From: Pseudomonas viridiflava
GTDB taxonomy: Bacteria; Pseudomonadota; Gammaproteobacteria; Pseudomonadales; Pseudomonadaceae
Length of the DNA: 64,000 nucleotides
Assembly: GCF_900583165.1 (NCBI RefSeq)
Contig: NZ_UTKY01000087.1
Span: 44,800-108,799, forward strand
Direction: 5' to 3'
Both the position numbers and the translations under genes were made by a program. The stretch's first letter is position 1. Every line of letters begins with the position of its first letter. The notes under the pieces were generated by a model. That model searched no databases. It was not told the origin of the DNA and saw only the letters and a program-made list of their open reading frames with translations. This document shows positions 8,068-17,258 of this stretch, in pieces.

Positions 8068-9528
8068 ATGTTCTCCCCTACTGCTTTGCGCCCGCGATAT
8101 GCCAAATGGCTGATCGCAACCGGACTCTTCCTGATGCTCAGTGCGTGTGTTGATAAGCCCAGCACGCTCGAGCGAATCAAGGAGGATGGCGTATTGCGGG
8201 TGATTACCCGGAACAGCCCGGCCACGTATTTCCAGGACCGCAACGGTGAAACCGGTTTCGAGTACGAACTGGTCAAGCGCTTTGCCGACGACCTGGGCGT
8301 GAAGCTTGAGATCGAGACCGCCGACAACCTCGATGACCTGTTCGGCCAGTTGGGCAAGCCCAACGGCCCGGTCCTTGCCGCCGCCGGCTTGGTGAGCAGC
8401 GAGCAGCGCCTGCAGCAGGTGCGCTTTTCCCACCCGTATCTGGAAGTCACCCCGCAGATCATCTACCGCAACGGCCAGTCCCGGCCGACCAACGCGGCGG
8501 ACCTCGCGGGCAAGAAGATCATGGTGCTCAAGGGCAGCACCCACGCCGAACAGCTGGCGGCGCTGAAAAAACAGAACACTGCGATTGAATATGAAGAATC
8601 CGACGCCGTTGAGGTGGTCGACCTGTTGCGCATGGTGGACGAGGGGCAAATTGACCTGACCCTGGTGGACTCCAACGAAGTGGCGATGAACCAGGTGTAC
8701 TTCCCCAACGTGCGCGTGGCCTTCGACCTGGGCGACGCCAGTAACCAGAGCTGGGCCGTGGCCGCCGGTGAAGACAACAGCCTGCTCAACGAGATCAACA
8801 GCTACCTAGACAAGGTCGAGAAGAACGGCACCCTGCAGCGCCTAAAAGATCGCTATTACGGGCATGTCGATGTACTCGGCTATGTCGGCGCCTACACCTT
8901 CGCCCAGCACCTGCAGCAGCGCCTGCCCAAGTACGAAAAGCACTTCAGGGCCTACGCCAAGGCAGAAAAGGTCGACTGGCGCCTATTGGCCGCCATTGGC
9001 TACCAGGAATCGCTGTGGCAACCGGCGGTCACCTCCAAGACCGGCGTGCGCGGCCTGATGATGCTGACCCAGAACACCGCCCAGGCCATGGGCGTGTCCA
9101 ACCGTCTGGATGCCAAGCAGAGCATCATGGGCGGCGCCAAGTACCTGGCCAAGATCAAGCAAGAACTGGACGACAGCATTGTCGAGCCGGACCGCACCTG
9201 GTTTGCCCTCGCCGCCTACAACGTCGGCGGTGGTCACCTGGACGATGCGCGCACCCTGGCCAAGCGCGAAGGCCTGAACCCGAACAAGTGGCTGGACGTT
9301 AAAAAGATGCTGCCGCGCTTGTCGCAGAAGCAGTGGTACAGCAAGACCCGCTACGGCTATGCCCGTGGCGGTGAGCCGGTGCATTTTGTGGCGAACATCC
9401 GGCGGTATTACGACATTCTGACCTGGGTGACCCAGCCGCAGTTGGAGGGTAACCAGGTGGTGGAAGGCAACTTGCACGTGCCGGGTGTGGATAAGACCAA
9501 GCCGCCCGAAGACAACCCCAAGTTGTAA
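8068..9528 (+). CDS. mltF: Membrane-bound lytic murein transglycosylase F
   Basis: MltF cleaves peptidoglycan glycan strands with formation of 1,6-anhydromuramic acid, acting at the outer membrane. The 486-residue protein begins with a hydrophobic export segment ending in LMLSAC, which reads as a lipobox with C27. A periplasmic solute-binding-protein-like regulatory domain follows (about 40-270), then a lysozyme-like SLT domain (about 290-450). The catalytic glutamate lies in the GYQESLW motif, and the family AYNVGGGH motif follows. The order and length fit MltF of Pseudomonas. No strong ribosome site precedes the ATG at 8068, and a TTG six codons later is an alternative start. Confidence 0.93.
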   Translation: MFSPTALRPRYAKWLIATGLFLMLSACVDKPSTLERIKEDGVLRVITRNSPATYFQDRNGETGFEYELVKRFADDLGVKLEIETADNLDDLFGQLGKPNGPVLAAAGLVSSEQRLQQVRFSHPYLEVTPQIIYRNGQSRPTNAADLAGKKIMVLKGSTHAEQLAALKKQNTAIEYEESDAVEVVDLLRMVDEGQIDLTLVDSNEVAMNQVYFPNVRVAFDLGDASNQSWAVAAGEDNSLLNEINSYLDKVEKNGTLQRLKDRYYGHVDVLGYVGAYTFAQHLQQRLPKYEKHFRAYAKAEKVDWRLLAAIGYQESLWQPAVTSKTGVRGLMMLTQNTAQAMGVSNRLDAKQSIMGGAKYLAKIKQELDDSIVEPDRTWFALAAYNVGGGHLDDARTLAKREGLNPNKWLDVKKMLPRLSQKQWYSKTRYGYARGGEPVHFVANIRRYYDILTWVTQPQLEGNQVVEGNLHVPGVDKTKPPEDNPKL

Positions 9529-9556
9529 ACATTATATTCAAAACACTACAAAACCC

Positions 9557-9648
9557 TGTGGGAGCCGGGCTTGCCCGCGATGGCGGCCTGGCAGTCGAAA
9601 TATCCGCTGCCTGACACGCCGCGATCGCGGGCAAGCCCGGCTCCCACA
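9557..9648. repeat. REPIN, GTGGGAGCCGGGCTTGC family
   Basis: Two inverted REP sequences sit at the outer edges (GTGGGAGCCGGGCTTGCCCG on the left and its complement on the right), separated by about 45 bases. The element lies after mltF and after the end of the leftward tre operon, where it could act as a shared 3' hairpin. Confidence 0.9.
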
Positions 9649-9665
9649 TTGATCTCCTTTGATCT

Positions 9666-9950
9666 CTAGATTGAGTTCAGGCCGGTGAGCAGGTGCACTA
9701 CCCCGCCCGCCAACACCATCACCGCCGGCACACCGGCCGCCTTTAACGCCTCGGCATCCACCTTTGTCACATCCCGCAACTGCACTCGAAACCGCGTCAG
9801 CGCCACGCGCTGCTGCGACGTGAGGTTATCCGCCCCTCCCAGCGCACTCAGCACATCGGCCGACAATAAACCCGGCGCCGTGACGGCTTCTTCCTTGATC
9901 AAATCCGGCGTCAGCGCCTTCCAAAACGCCTGCTGCAATTTCTCGAACAT
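9666..9950 (-). CDS. Orphan PTS EIIB-like protein lacking the phosphorylated cysteine
   Basis: This 94-residue protein is a single glucose-family EIIB-like domain. ADVLSALGGADNLTSQQRVA aligns with the start of true EIIB domains. Where those have C-[VT]-T-R-L-R, this has A50-L-T-R-F-R, so the phosphate-carrying cysteine is gone. The C-terminal VVHLLTGLNS end is family-like. ATG 9950 is chosen because GGAG lies 8 bases upstream; a TTG at 9956 overlaps the preceding stop. The gene is directly downstream of the EIIA-HPr-EI fusion and is the last gene of the tre operon. A regulatory or structural role towards TreP or the fusion protein is possible, but no activity can be predicted. Confidence 0.75.
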   Translation of the reverse strand: MFEKLQQAFWKALTPDLIKEEAVTAPGLLSADVLSALGGADNLTSQQRVALTRFRVQLRDVTKVDAEALKAAGVPAVMVLAGGVVHLLTGLNSI

Positions 9951-9952
9951 GC

Positions 9953-12469
9953 TCAAAGCTCCACGACAGATGAGGTTTCAACGGTGGCCGCGTGGTACTG
10001 GCGCAAGGCCTCGCGCACTTGGGCGGCTTCTTCCAGGCCCAATACCTGGCGGGCGATGATCTGGCAGTCGGCCAAGTCCAGCTCGCGCACGGTGGCCTTG
10101 ATGGTTGGGATCAACGGCACGCTGACCGACAGCTCATCCACCCCTAGCCCAAGCAATACCGGCACCGCCAGCGCTTCGGACGCCAGCGCACCGCACACGC
10201 CCACCCATTTGCCGTGGGCATGGGCGGCCTTGACCGTGGTAGCGATCAGGCGCAGGACCGCTGGGTGAAAGCTGTCGGCCTGGCTGGCCAGGCGCGGGTG
10301 GTCACGGTCCATGGCCAGGGTGTATTGGGTCAGGTCGTTGGTGCCGATGGAAAAGAAGTCCACGTGGGGCGCGAAGACATCGGCCATCAACGCGGCAGAC
10401 GGTACTTCGATCATGATGCCCAGCTTCGGCAACTCGGCAAGCCCGAGGGCCTGCGCTTCTTCCTCAAGCATCTTGCGCGCCAGGTGCAGCTCGGACAGCA
10501 GGCTGACCATCGGCAACATGATATGCAGTCGCGCAAAACCGGCACTGGCGAGGATGGCGCGAAATTGTTCGCGCAACAGCTCCGGGCGCTCCAGGCACAG
10601 GCGAATGCCGCGCAAGCCAAGGAACGGGTTGGTTTCGGCCTCCATCGGCACATAGGCCAAAGGTTTGTCGCCGCCAACGTCCAAGGTGCGCACTACCAGG
10701 TTGCGCTCGGCGCCCAGGGCGCGGGCGATGGCGGTGTAGGTGCCCGCCTGTTCGTCCGGGCTGGGGGCGCGGTTGCGGTCCAGGTAGAGGAACTCCGAGC
10801 GCAGCAGGCCGACACCCTCACCGCCCAAGGTCAGGGATTGCTCCACTTCCTGCAACGAAGCGACGTTGGCGGTGACTTCGACGTGATGCCCATCACGCGT
10901 AGTTGCAGGTTGAGCGGCCTGCGCAAGGTCACGTTGATGCCGCTGCGCGTGCTGTTTGCGCGCCGTTTCCAGATGTTCGATTTCGGCCAGGTTTGGTTCC
11001 AGGTGCAGCTCACCGTTGTCGGCATCAAGCAGCACCTGCTTGCCATTGGCGAGTGCCAATACATGAGACGGCACACCGCAAACCGCCGGTAGCCCAAGGG
11101 CGCGGGCGAGAATGGCTACGTGGCTGGTGGCGCCGCCGCCGACCGTGACAAAGCCCAGCACTTTGCGCTGATCCAGGCTGGCGGTTTGCGACGGCGTCAA
11201 CTGTTCGGCGATCAAAATCGCGCGCTCGGGCAGGTCCCACGTGCTGTCTTTGATACCGAGGATCAGCTTCAACACACGCTGGCCGACATCCGCCAGGTCG
11301 GCCGCACGCTCTGCGATCAGCGCATTGCCCAGGCTTTGGAAGAGTTTGACGGTGGCCGCGGTGGCGCTGTTCCAGGCGAAAGCGGCGCTCTTGCCCTGGG
11401 CCAAAAGGCCATGGGCGTGTTCCAGCAGGGTCGGGTCTTCGAGCAGTTCCTGATGGGCGCGGAAGATCTCGGCCTGGGCACTGCCAACGGCGCTGTCTTG
11501 CAGGGTTTGCAACGCCGCGTTCGCCGCCAGCAGGCCATGGTCCAAGGCGGCACGCTCTACCGTTTCACCGCTGCCCGCTTCAGTGATGTTCAGTTCGGGC
11601 TCGCTCACTTGCACGACCTGACCAAACGCCGAGCCTGGCGACGCACACACCCCGCGCAGCACGGTCGCCGACCCTTCCGGCTCAACTACCACGGCCGGTG
11701 CTGCAATGGGTTCACCGCAGCCTTGCGCCAACAACGCAACCAATGCCGCGATCGCCGCCTCGGCATCCGCCCCTGCCGCGCTCACTTGCAGGCTATCGCC
11801 CTGTACGGTTTGCAGCGCCATGATCGCCACCAGGGATTTGGCGTTGGCGCTTTGAGTCTGCTTATGAAGGTAAATGCTTGCACTAAAGCCTTTCGCCGCT
11901 TGGGCTAAGACCGCCGCCGGGCGCGCGTGCAGACCATTGGCATTAGGCAAGGTCAGCGGCTTGGAGAACAGCGCGTCGCCCTCCTCTTCATCTGCCACGT
12001 CAAGCGTTTCACTTGTGGATAACTGCATCAGCGGCTGGCCCACTTCCAACACACCGTCTGCCAACACGGTAAACGGCTCACCGCTGACCACCAGCATCAA
12101 CGTCAGCAAACTGCGAGCATTGAGTGCCACGTAGTCGGCATCGAACTCGATCAGCGCTTGCCCGGCCTCTACCCGCTGGCCTTCCTCGACCAGGCGGGTG
12201 AAGCCCTTGCCGGCCAGGTTCACAGTATCCAGGCCGATATGCAGTAACACCTGCACACCCTGGTCGCTGGTAATGCTGACGGCATGCCCACTGTTCTGGA
12301 TATTGCTGATCACCCCGGCCAACGGTGCGCAGAGAGTCTGCGAGGTGGGGTCGATGCACAGGCCGTCGCCGATCACACGGCTGGAGAATACCGGGTCGGG
12401 CACCGTGTCCAGCGCCAGCAGTACGCCGGACAACGGCGCCAGCAGTTCCAGGGGTTGGGTTGTGGTCAT
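9953..12469 (-). CDS. Fused PTS EIIA(Glc)-HPr-enzyme I phosphotransferase
   Basis: This 838-residue cytoplasmic protein joins the general PTS relay to a sugar-specific IIA. Residues 1 to about 150 are EIIA of the glucose family with phosphohistidine H77 (LLHIGL). Residues about 170-250 are HPr with H181 (NGLHARPA). Residues about 268-838 are enzyme I, which takes phosphate from phosphoenolpyruvate on H450 (GGGATSHVAI) and has the PEP-binding barrel with LRSEFLY and GTNDLTQYT motifs. It lies between the porin gene and the orphan EIIB-like gene in the trehalose operon. It therefore probably feeds TreP, which has no IIA domain, and could also serve NagE. A ribosome site like AGGTGA precedes the ATG. 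Confidence 0.93.
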   Translation of the reverse strand: MTTTQPLELLAPLSGVLLALDTVPDPVFSSRVIGDGLCIDPTSQTLCAPLAGVISNIQNSGHAVSITSDQGVQVLLHIGLDTVNLAGKGFTRLVEEGQRVEAGQALIEFDADYVALNARSLLTLMLVVSGEPFTVLADGVLEVGQPLMQLSTSETLDVADEEEGDALFSKPLTLPNANGLHARPAAVLAQAAKGFSASIYLHKQTQSANAKSLVAIMALQTVQGDSLQVSAAGADAEAAIAALVALLAQGCGEPIAAPAVVVEPEGSATVLRGVCASPGSAFGQVVQVSEPELNITEAGSGETVERAALDHGLLAANAALQTLQDSAVGSAQAEIFRAHQELLEDPTLLEHAHGLLAQGKSAAFAWNSATAATVKLFQSLGNALIAERAADLADVGQRVLKLILGIKDSTWDLPERAILIAEQLTPSQTASLDQRKVLGFVTVGGGATSHVAILARALGLPAVCGVPSHVLALANGKQVLLDADNGELHLEPNLAEIEHLETARKQHAQRHQRDLAQAAQPATTRDGHHVEVTANVASLQEVEQSLTLGGEGVGLLRSEFLYLDRNRAPSPDEQAGTYTAIARALGAERNLVVRTLDVGGDKPLAYVPMEAETNPFLGLRGIRLCLERPELLREQFRAILASAGFARLHIMLPMVSLLSELHLARKMLEEEAQALGLAELPKLGIMIEVPSAALMADVFAPHVDFFSIGTNDLTQYTLAMDRDHPRLASQADSFHPAVLRLIATTVKAAHAHGKWVGVCGALASEALAVPVLLGLGVDELSVSVPLIPTIKATVRELDLADCQIIARQVLGLEEAAQVREALRQYHAATVETSSVVEL

Positions 12470-12540
12470 GACTTCACCTGTTGTTGTGTTCTGTAAACAT
12501 CATTGGGTAAGTACAAATCTTGAAACGATGAAGATCAAAT

Positions 12541-12629
12541 GAGGGAGGGGGCTTGCTCCCGATGACAGTGGGCCAGTCACTAAATGTTCCACCTGATACA
12601 CCGCCATCGGGAGCCAGCCCCCTCCCACC
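12541..12629. repeat. REPIN, GGGAGGGGGCTTGC family, between porin and EI-fusion genes
   Basis: Inverted REP arms (GGGAGGGGGCTTGCTCCCGA and its near complement) flank about 45 bases. The right arm ends one base from the porin stop codon at 12631. Confidence 0.88.
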
Positions 12630-12630
12630 G

Positions 12631-13851
12631 TTATTTCCACCAATACTCAACCTGCACACCAAAATTCGACCCGTGCCGCGCCGTGCCATACGACCCGGTA
12701 TCGGACAACGCCGATCCCGCCGCCAGCTCGTTGGCCGCACGCTTGGCCGCTTCGTTCCAGCTCGCATAGGTGTAGTACAAACGCACTTCCGGCCGCGCCC
12801 AGAAATCCGGGCCTTTAGGCGACCACGTGGGGGCGAAGGTAAATTTGCTCAGCTTGCGTGTACCGCCCGCGGCATCGACTTGATCATGACCCAGCTCGGT
12901 GACCAGTTTGAACTGCTCGCTGATCGCATAGGCCGGGCGCACTCCGACAGACATCCAGGTCTGGTCCTGACTGCCGGGGCGAATATCTTTCTGGTACACC
13001 GCTTCGACTTGCCCGCCAAAGCGCGGCGTGACCTGCCAGTCGAAGAACTCCACGGCGCGGTAACTTTTGCTGCTCTTGTCCAGGAAGGTATTACCGGTAT
13101 ACCCCAGGCCCGTGCCGGGGCCTTCACCGTACTGCAAGGCGAACTTGTTCTTGCCGCCCAGGAAGGCCGTTTGCACATGCTGCGCGGTGAGCGCCCAACC
13201 GCTGTTGGTGTCGCGCCCGCCGGCTTTTTCGATATAGCTCAGACCCAATTCCAGCTCACCGCCGGGGTTGGTCTTGAAGCCCGCCACGTTGAAGTCGTGA
13301 CGGGTGGCGTATGCCTTTTGGCCCAGGTTGTCCTTGCGGGAGATCGCGTAGCTGTACTTCAGGCCGCCTATCAGCACGTCCTCGATACCGCCGCCCGTGG
13401 CGCTCTGGTTCCAGTAGTAGAAGTCGGAAATATGGATGTCGTTACGTTTGTAGTAGCGCCGACCGGCCCAGAGCGAGCCGCCATTGAGGCTGGGCAGGTT
13501 GGACCACTGCGCATACATCTGCGGCATACGCGCCGTGCCGTAGTCTTCGCCCTGGAATCTGGGGGAACGGTCGTACCGGTTGTAGAGGGAGGCCATCGCA
13601 TCGACGCTGAACACCGAGCCGTCGTCGAGGGTGAGCAGGTCCTGGCGCAATTCCAGCTCGGCGTACTGCTCGCATTCGTTGCCCAGGCGGTATTTGGATT
13701 GCGCCCCCGGCAATTGGAAACATTGCTGTTTGCCACTGCCGGTTGAAGTCCCGGCGCCGCTGCGCAAGTAACCGGCGAATTCCAGGGCTTGAGCACCAAA
13801 CGGCAGGCTCAGGCAAGATGCAACGAGGCCCAGCTTTATTGTTGTTTTCAT
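12631..13851 (-). CDS. LamB/maltoporin-type carbohydrate porin
   Basis: This outer-membrane channel presumably lets trehalose into the periplasm. The start at 13851 is set by AAAGGAG 7 bases upstream and by a clean signal peptide, MKTTIKLGLVASCLSLPFG, cleaved after AQA. The mature part begins LEFAGYLRSGAG and ends FGVQVEYWWK. Both match the LamB family (406 residues here, against about 420 in enterobacteria), including an aromatic C-terminal strand. CFQLPGAQSKYRLGNECEQY is the usual disulfide-bearing early loop. It lies between treA and the EI-fusion gene, each gap occupied by a REPIN. OprB is the commoner sugar porin in Pseudomonas, so a LamB-type gene here is notable. Confidence 0.85.
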   Translation of the reverse strand: MKTTIKLGLVASCLSLPFGAQALEFAGYLRSGAGTSTGSGKQQCFQLPGAQSKYRLGNECEQYAELELRQDLLTLDDGSVFSVDAMASLYNRYDRSPRFQGEDYGTARMPQMYAQWSNLPSLNGGSLWAGRRYYKRNDIHISDFYYWNQSATGGGIEDVLIGGLKYSYAISRKDNLGQKAYATRHDFNVAGFKTNPGGELELGLSYIEKAGGRDTNSGWALTAQHVQTAFLGGKNKFALQYGEGPGTGLGYTGNTFLDKSSKSYRAVEFFDWQVTPRFGGQVEAVYQKDIRPGSQDQTWMSVGVRPAYAISEQFKLVTELGHDQVDAAGGTRKLSKFTFAPTWSPKGPDFWARPEVRLYYTYASWNEAAKRAANELAAGSALSDTGSYGTARHGSNFGVQVEYWWK

Positions 13852-13897
13852 GAAGCACTCCTTTATTTTTATTTTGGTATTGCGTGAAGCGATTACC

Positions 13898-13997
13898 TGT
13901 AGGAGCGAGCTTGCTCGCGAAAAACCCGAGAGCGCCGCGTGCATCCAGATTGCCTGCGTCATCGTTAACGATTTTCGCGAGCAAGCTCGCTCCTACA
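13898..13997. repeat. REPIN, TGTAGGAGCGAGCTTGC family, overlapping the treA stop
   Basis: TGTAGGAGCGAGCTTGCTCG and its exact complement lie at the two ends, with an inner sequence between. The right-hand arm reads TGTAGG on the minus strand, and the TAG within it is the stop codon of treA at 13993-13995. Confidence 0.93.
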
Positions 13998-15651
13998 GGG
14001 TGTTTCGGTTTGTCAGGTGCAGCGCGAACGATTCATAAGGGCGCAGCGATACAGTGCCCGTACGCTGCGGGCAGTCGGGGTAGTTGCTGATGAGCAGGCG
14101 TTGCTCGGTCGCCGCGTTGATAAGGCCGTCAGGCAGTTGGATTTCGCAGGGCGCGGCGTAGAAGTTGTTCAGCACCAGCAGGCGCTCGCCGTGCCCTTCG
14201 CGCAGGTAGGCCCAGACTTGCCGGTGGCCTTGCAACAGTTCGCGGTAAACGCCGTCCTGGATCAGCGGCTCGTGACGGCGCAAGGCGATCAAGGCACGGT
14301 AGTGATGCAGCACTGAATCCGGGTCACCCCGCTGGCTTTCGACGTTGATGTGCTTCGCGTTCGCCGGAATGCCAATCCACGGTTCGCCGCTGCTGAAACC
14401 CGCGTTGGCCTGCCCATTCCACTGCATCGGCGTACGACCGTTGTCCCGCGATTTCTGCATGATTGCCGCCATGCTCGACGCTTCGGACTCACCCGCATCG
14501 CGCTTGAGGCGAAAGATGTTGAGCGTCTCTACATCGCGGTACTGCTCGATCCGGTCGAACCCAGGATTGGTCATGCCCAGCTCTTCACCCTGGTACACAT
14601 ACGGCGTGCCCTGCAAAAAGTGCAGCGCCGTGGCCAGCATCTTGGCCGAGACCACGCGATGCTCGCCGTCATCACCAAAACGCGAGACCACGCGCGGCTG
14701 GTCGTGGTTACACCAGAACAGCGCATTCCAGCCGCCACCGGCCTGCATGCCCAGTTGCCAGTCGGAGAAGATCTGTTTGAGTTGCAGGAAATCAAAGTCA
14801 GCCTTCACCCACTTTTGCAGGTTCGGGTAATCGACTTTCAGGTGATGAAAGTTGAAGGTCATCGACAGCTCTTTCGACTCCGGCCGCGAGTAGCGGATGC
14901 AGTGCTCAAGGCTGGTGGAGGACATCTCGCCGACGTTGATCAGGTCGTGGCCTTCGAAGACTTCGCGGTGCATCTCTTGCAGGTATTCATGCACATTGGG
15001 GCCGTCGGTATAGAAGCGGCGGCCATCGGTATTATCTTCGGGGAAATCGGCGGGCTTGGAGATCAGGTTGATCACGTCCAGGCGGAAACCGCCCACACCT
15101 TTGTCGCGCCAGAAGCGCATCAGCTTGAATACCTCGCCACGCACTTGGGGGTTGTCCCAATTAAGGTCGGCCTGGGTGTGGTCGAACAGGTGCAGGAAGT
15201 ACTGGCCGGTTTGCGCCTCGTATTCCCAGGCCGAGCCGCCGAACTTGGATTCCCAGTTGTTCGGCTGGTCGCGCCAGATGTAGAAGTCGCGGTAAGGGTT
15301 GTCGAGGCTGCTGCGTGCCTGCTGGAACCACTCGTGTTCGATGGACGTGTGGTTGACCACGATGTCGAGCATCAGCTTGATGCCGCGTTTGGCCGCTTCG
15401 CTGATCAACAGGTCGCAGTCGGCCATGCTGCCGTAGCTGGGGTCGATGGCGTAGTAGTCGCTGATGTCGTAGCCGTTGTCCCGCTGCGGCGAGCGCAGGA
15501 ACGGAGTGATCCACAGGCAATCCACGCCCAGCCATTGCAGGTAATCGAGCTTGTCCACGATGCCCAGCAGGTCACCGGTGGCGTTACCCGCGTGGCTGTG
15601 GAAGCTTTTGGGGTAGATCTGGTAGATCACCGAGTGTTGCCAGGTTTGCAT
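13993..15651 (-). CDS. treA: Alpha,alpha-phosphotrehalase (trehalose-6-phosphate hydrolase)
   Basis: TreA, called TreC in enterobacteria, splits imported trehalose-6-phosphate into glucose and glucose-6-phosphate in the cytoplasm. The 552-residue chain is a GH13 barrel enzyme. The calcium/substrate region is LDIVVNHTS (residues 95-103), the nucleophile is D192 in GGFRLDVINL, the acid/base is E242 in NVGEMSS, and the transition-state stabiliser is D317 in CNHDQPR. AAGGAG precedes the ATG at 15651. It follows treP and precedes the porin gene in one operon. Its last codons read into a REPIN that provides the TAG stop, so the extreme C-terminus may differ from relatives. Confidence 0.95.
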   Translation of the reverse strand: MQTWQHSVIYQIYPKSFHSHAGNATGDLLGIVDKLDYLQWLGVDCLWITPFLRSPQRDNGYDISDYYAIDPSYGSMADCDLLISEAAKRGIKLMLDIVVNHTSIEHEWFQQARSSLDNPYRDFYIWRDQPNNWESKFGGSAWEYEAQTGQYFLHLFDHTQADLNWDNPQVRGEVFKLMRFWRDKGVGGFRLDVINLISKPADFPEDNTDGRRFYTDGPNVHEYLQEMHREVFEGHDLINVGEMSSTSLEHCIRYSRPESKELSMTFNFHHLKVDYPNLQKWVKADFDFLQLKQIFSDWQLGMQAGGGWNALFWCNHDQPRVVSRFGDDGEHRVVSAKMLATALHFLQGTPYVYQGEELGMTNPGFDRIEQYRDVETLNIFRLKRDAGESEASSMAAIMQKSRDNGRTPMQWNGQANAGFSSGEPWIGIPANAKHINVESQRGDPDSVLHHYRALIALRRHEPLIQDGVYRELLQGHRQVWAYLREGHGERLLVLNNFYAAPCEIQLPDGLINAATEQRLLISNYPDCPQRTGTVSLRPYESFALHLTNRNTL

Positions 15652-15692
15652 GGGGGCTCCTTCAGTAAGTTATGTGCTGGCTTTGAGGGCCT

Positions 15693-15759
15693 CATCGGGG
15701 GCAAGCCCCCTCCCACAGGGGAATGCATTTCAAATGTGGGAGGGGGCTTGCCCCCGATA
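15693..15759. repeat. REPIN, GGGAGGGGGCTTGC family, between treP and treA
   Basis: ATCGGGGGCAAGCCCCCTCC and its complement face each other across a short spacer, making a strong hairpin in the treP-treA message. It ends about 9 bases from the treP stop. Confidence 0.92.
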
Positions 15760-15767
15760 GCGGTGGT

Positions 15768-17210
15768 TCAGGCAACCCTGTACCCAGGCCGAACAATCTT
15801 CATGCTCAACCCACAGGTCAAAACAAACGGCACCACGATCGCGACGACCATGCCGATGACAAACACCGCGATGGACTGCGGCACGATGGAGATAAACCCC
15901 GGCAAGCCCCCCACCCCGATGGCCGACGCCTGCACCTTGTTCAGCGACAGGAAAATACTGCCCAACGCCGACCCCACCAGTGCCGCATAAAACGGAAACT
16001 TGAAGCGCAAATTCACCCCAAACATCGCCGGCTCAGTGATGCCGAAATAAGCAGAAATCGCCGAGGTGGAGGCCATGCTTTTATCCCGCGCATTGCGGCT
16101 CATGTAGAACACCGCCAACGCCGCGCTGCCCTGGGCCAAGTTGTACATGACGATCATCGGCCAGATAAACGTGCCGCCCTGTGTGGAGATCAGTTGCAAG
16201 TCGACGGCGAGGAACATGTGGTGCATGCCGGTGATCACCAGTGGTGCATACAGCAGGCCAAAAATCGCCCCGCCCAGCATCGGCGCGAGGTCAAACAGGG
16301 TGACCACGCCTTCGGTGATCAGGATGCCGAGGTGACGGGTCACCGGGCCAATGATCGCCAGCGCCAGCACGCCAGTGACGACGATGGTGGTGATGGGCAC
16401 AACGAGCAGTTGAATCGCGTTGGGCACGCGTGCCCGCAGCCATTTCTCGATCACGCTCATCACGTAGGCGGCCATCAAGATCGGCAGGATCTGCCCCTGA
16501 TAGCCGACTTTTTCGATCTTGAACCAGCCAAAAATATCGAAGTACGGCAAGCTCTGGCCGTCTAGCCCTGCGACGGCCTTGCCGTAGTTCCACGCGTTGA
16601 GCAGGTCTGGGTGCACCAGCATCAGGCCCAGCACGATGCCGAGAATTTCACTGCCACCAAAACGCTTCGCTGCTGACCAGCCCACCAGCGCCGGCAGAAA
16701 CACGAACGAAGTGTTGGCCATCAAGTTGATCAGGCTCCACAGGCCATCCAGATTGGGATAGGCCTCCAGCAGCGTCATGCCCTCAATGAACATGCCCTTG
16801 GCGCCCATCAGGTTGTTGATGCCCATCAGCAGGCCGGCAATGATCAGGGCGGGCAGGATCGGCATGAACACATCGGAAAACACCCGCACCAGACGCTGCA
16901 TGGCGTTGGTCTTGTCGGCGCCTTTTTTCTTCACATCGGCAATGGTGGCGGCGGCGAGGCCGGTCTGCTCGCGCAGGGCGGCGTAGACCTTTTCCACTTC
17001 ACCGGGGCCGATCACGACTTGAAAGAGGCCGCCGGTAAAGAACGAGCCCTTGACCAGATCGACCTGGTTCAGCGCGCTGCCGTTGACCAGGCTAGGGTCT
17101 TTAAGCGCCAGGCGCAGGCGGGTCACGCAGTGGGCAGCTTGCTCAAGGTTGTCGCTGCCCCCGAGGTGCTCGAGGATCTCGCGGGCAATGTTGGAGTAGT
17201 CGTGGCTCAT
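15768..17210 (-). CDS. treP: Trehalose PTS permease, EIIBC
   Basis: TreP transports trehalose across the inner membrane and phosphorylates it to trehalose-6-phosphate. The 480-residue protein starts with an EIIB domain (about 1-85) carrying the phosphorylated cysteine C28 in AAHCVTRLRL. The hydrophobic EIIC domain follows (about 105-470), with the substrate region GMHHMFLAVDLQ and the conserved G-I-T-E-P loop near the end. It lacks EIIA, which the fused EIIA-HPr-EI encoded three genes downstream can supply. It is the first gene of the operon and diverges from treR across two palindromic operators. The ribosome site is weak. Confidence 0.95.
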   Translation of the reverse strand: MSHDYSNIAREILEHLGGSDNLEQAAHCVTRLRLALKDPSLVNGSALNQVDLVKGSFFTGGLFQVVIGPGEVEKVYAALREQTGLAAATIADVKKKGADKTNAMQRLVRVFSDVFMPILPALIIAGLLMGINNLMGAKGMFIEGMTLLEAYPNLDGLWSLINLMANTSFVFLPALVGWSAAKRFGGSEILGIVLGLMLVHPDLLNAWNYGKAVAGLDGQSLPYFDIFGWFKIEKVGYQGQILPILMAAYVMSVIEKWLRARVPNAIQLLVVPITTIVVTGVLALAIIGPVTRHLGILITEGVVTLFDLAPMLGGAIFGLLYAPLVITGMHHMFLAVDLQLISTQGGTFIWPMIVMYNLAQGSAALAVFYMSRNARDKSMASTSAISAYFGITEPAMFGVNLRFKFPFYAALVGSALGSIFLSLNKVQASAIGVGGLPGFISIVPQSIAVFVIGMVVAIVVPFVLTCGLSMKIVRPGYRVA

Positions 17211-17258
17211 GCTGGGTTTCCACTTTGATTTTTTTATTGGGGGAACGAACGCAAAAGT

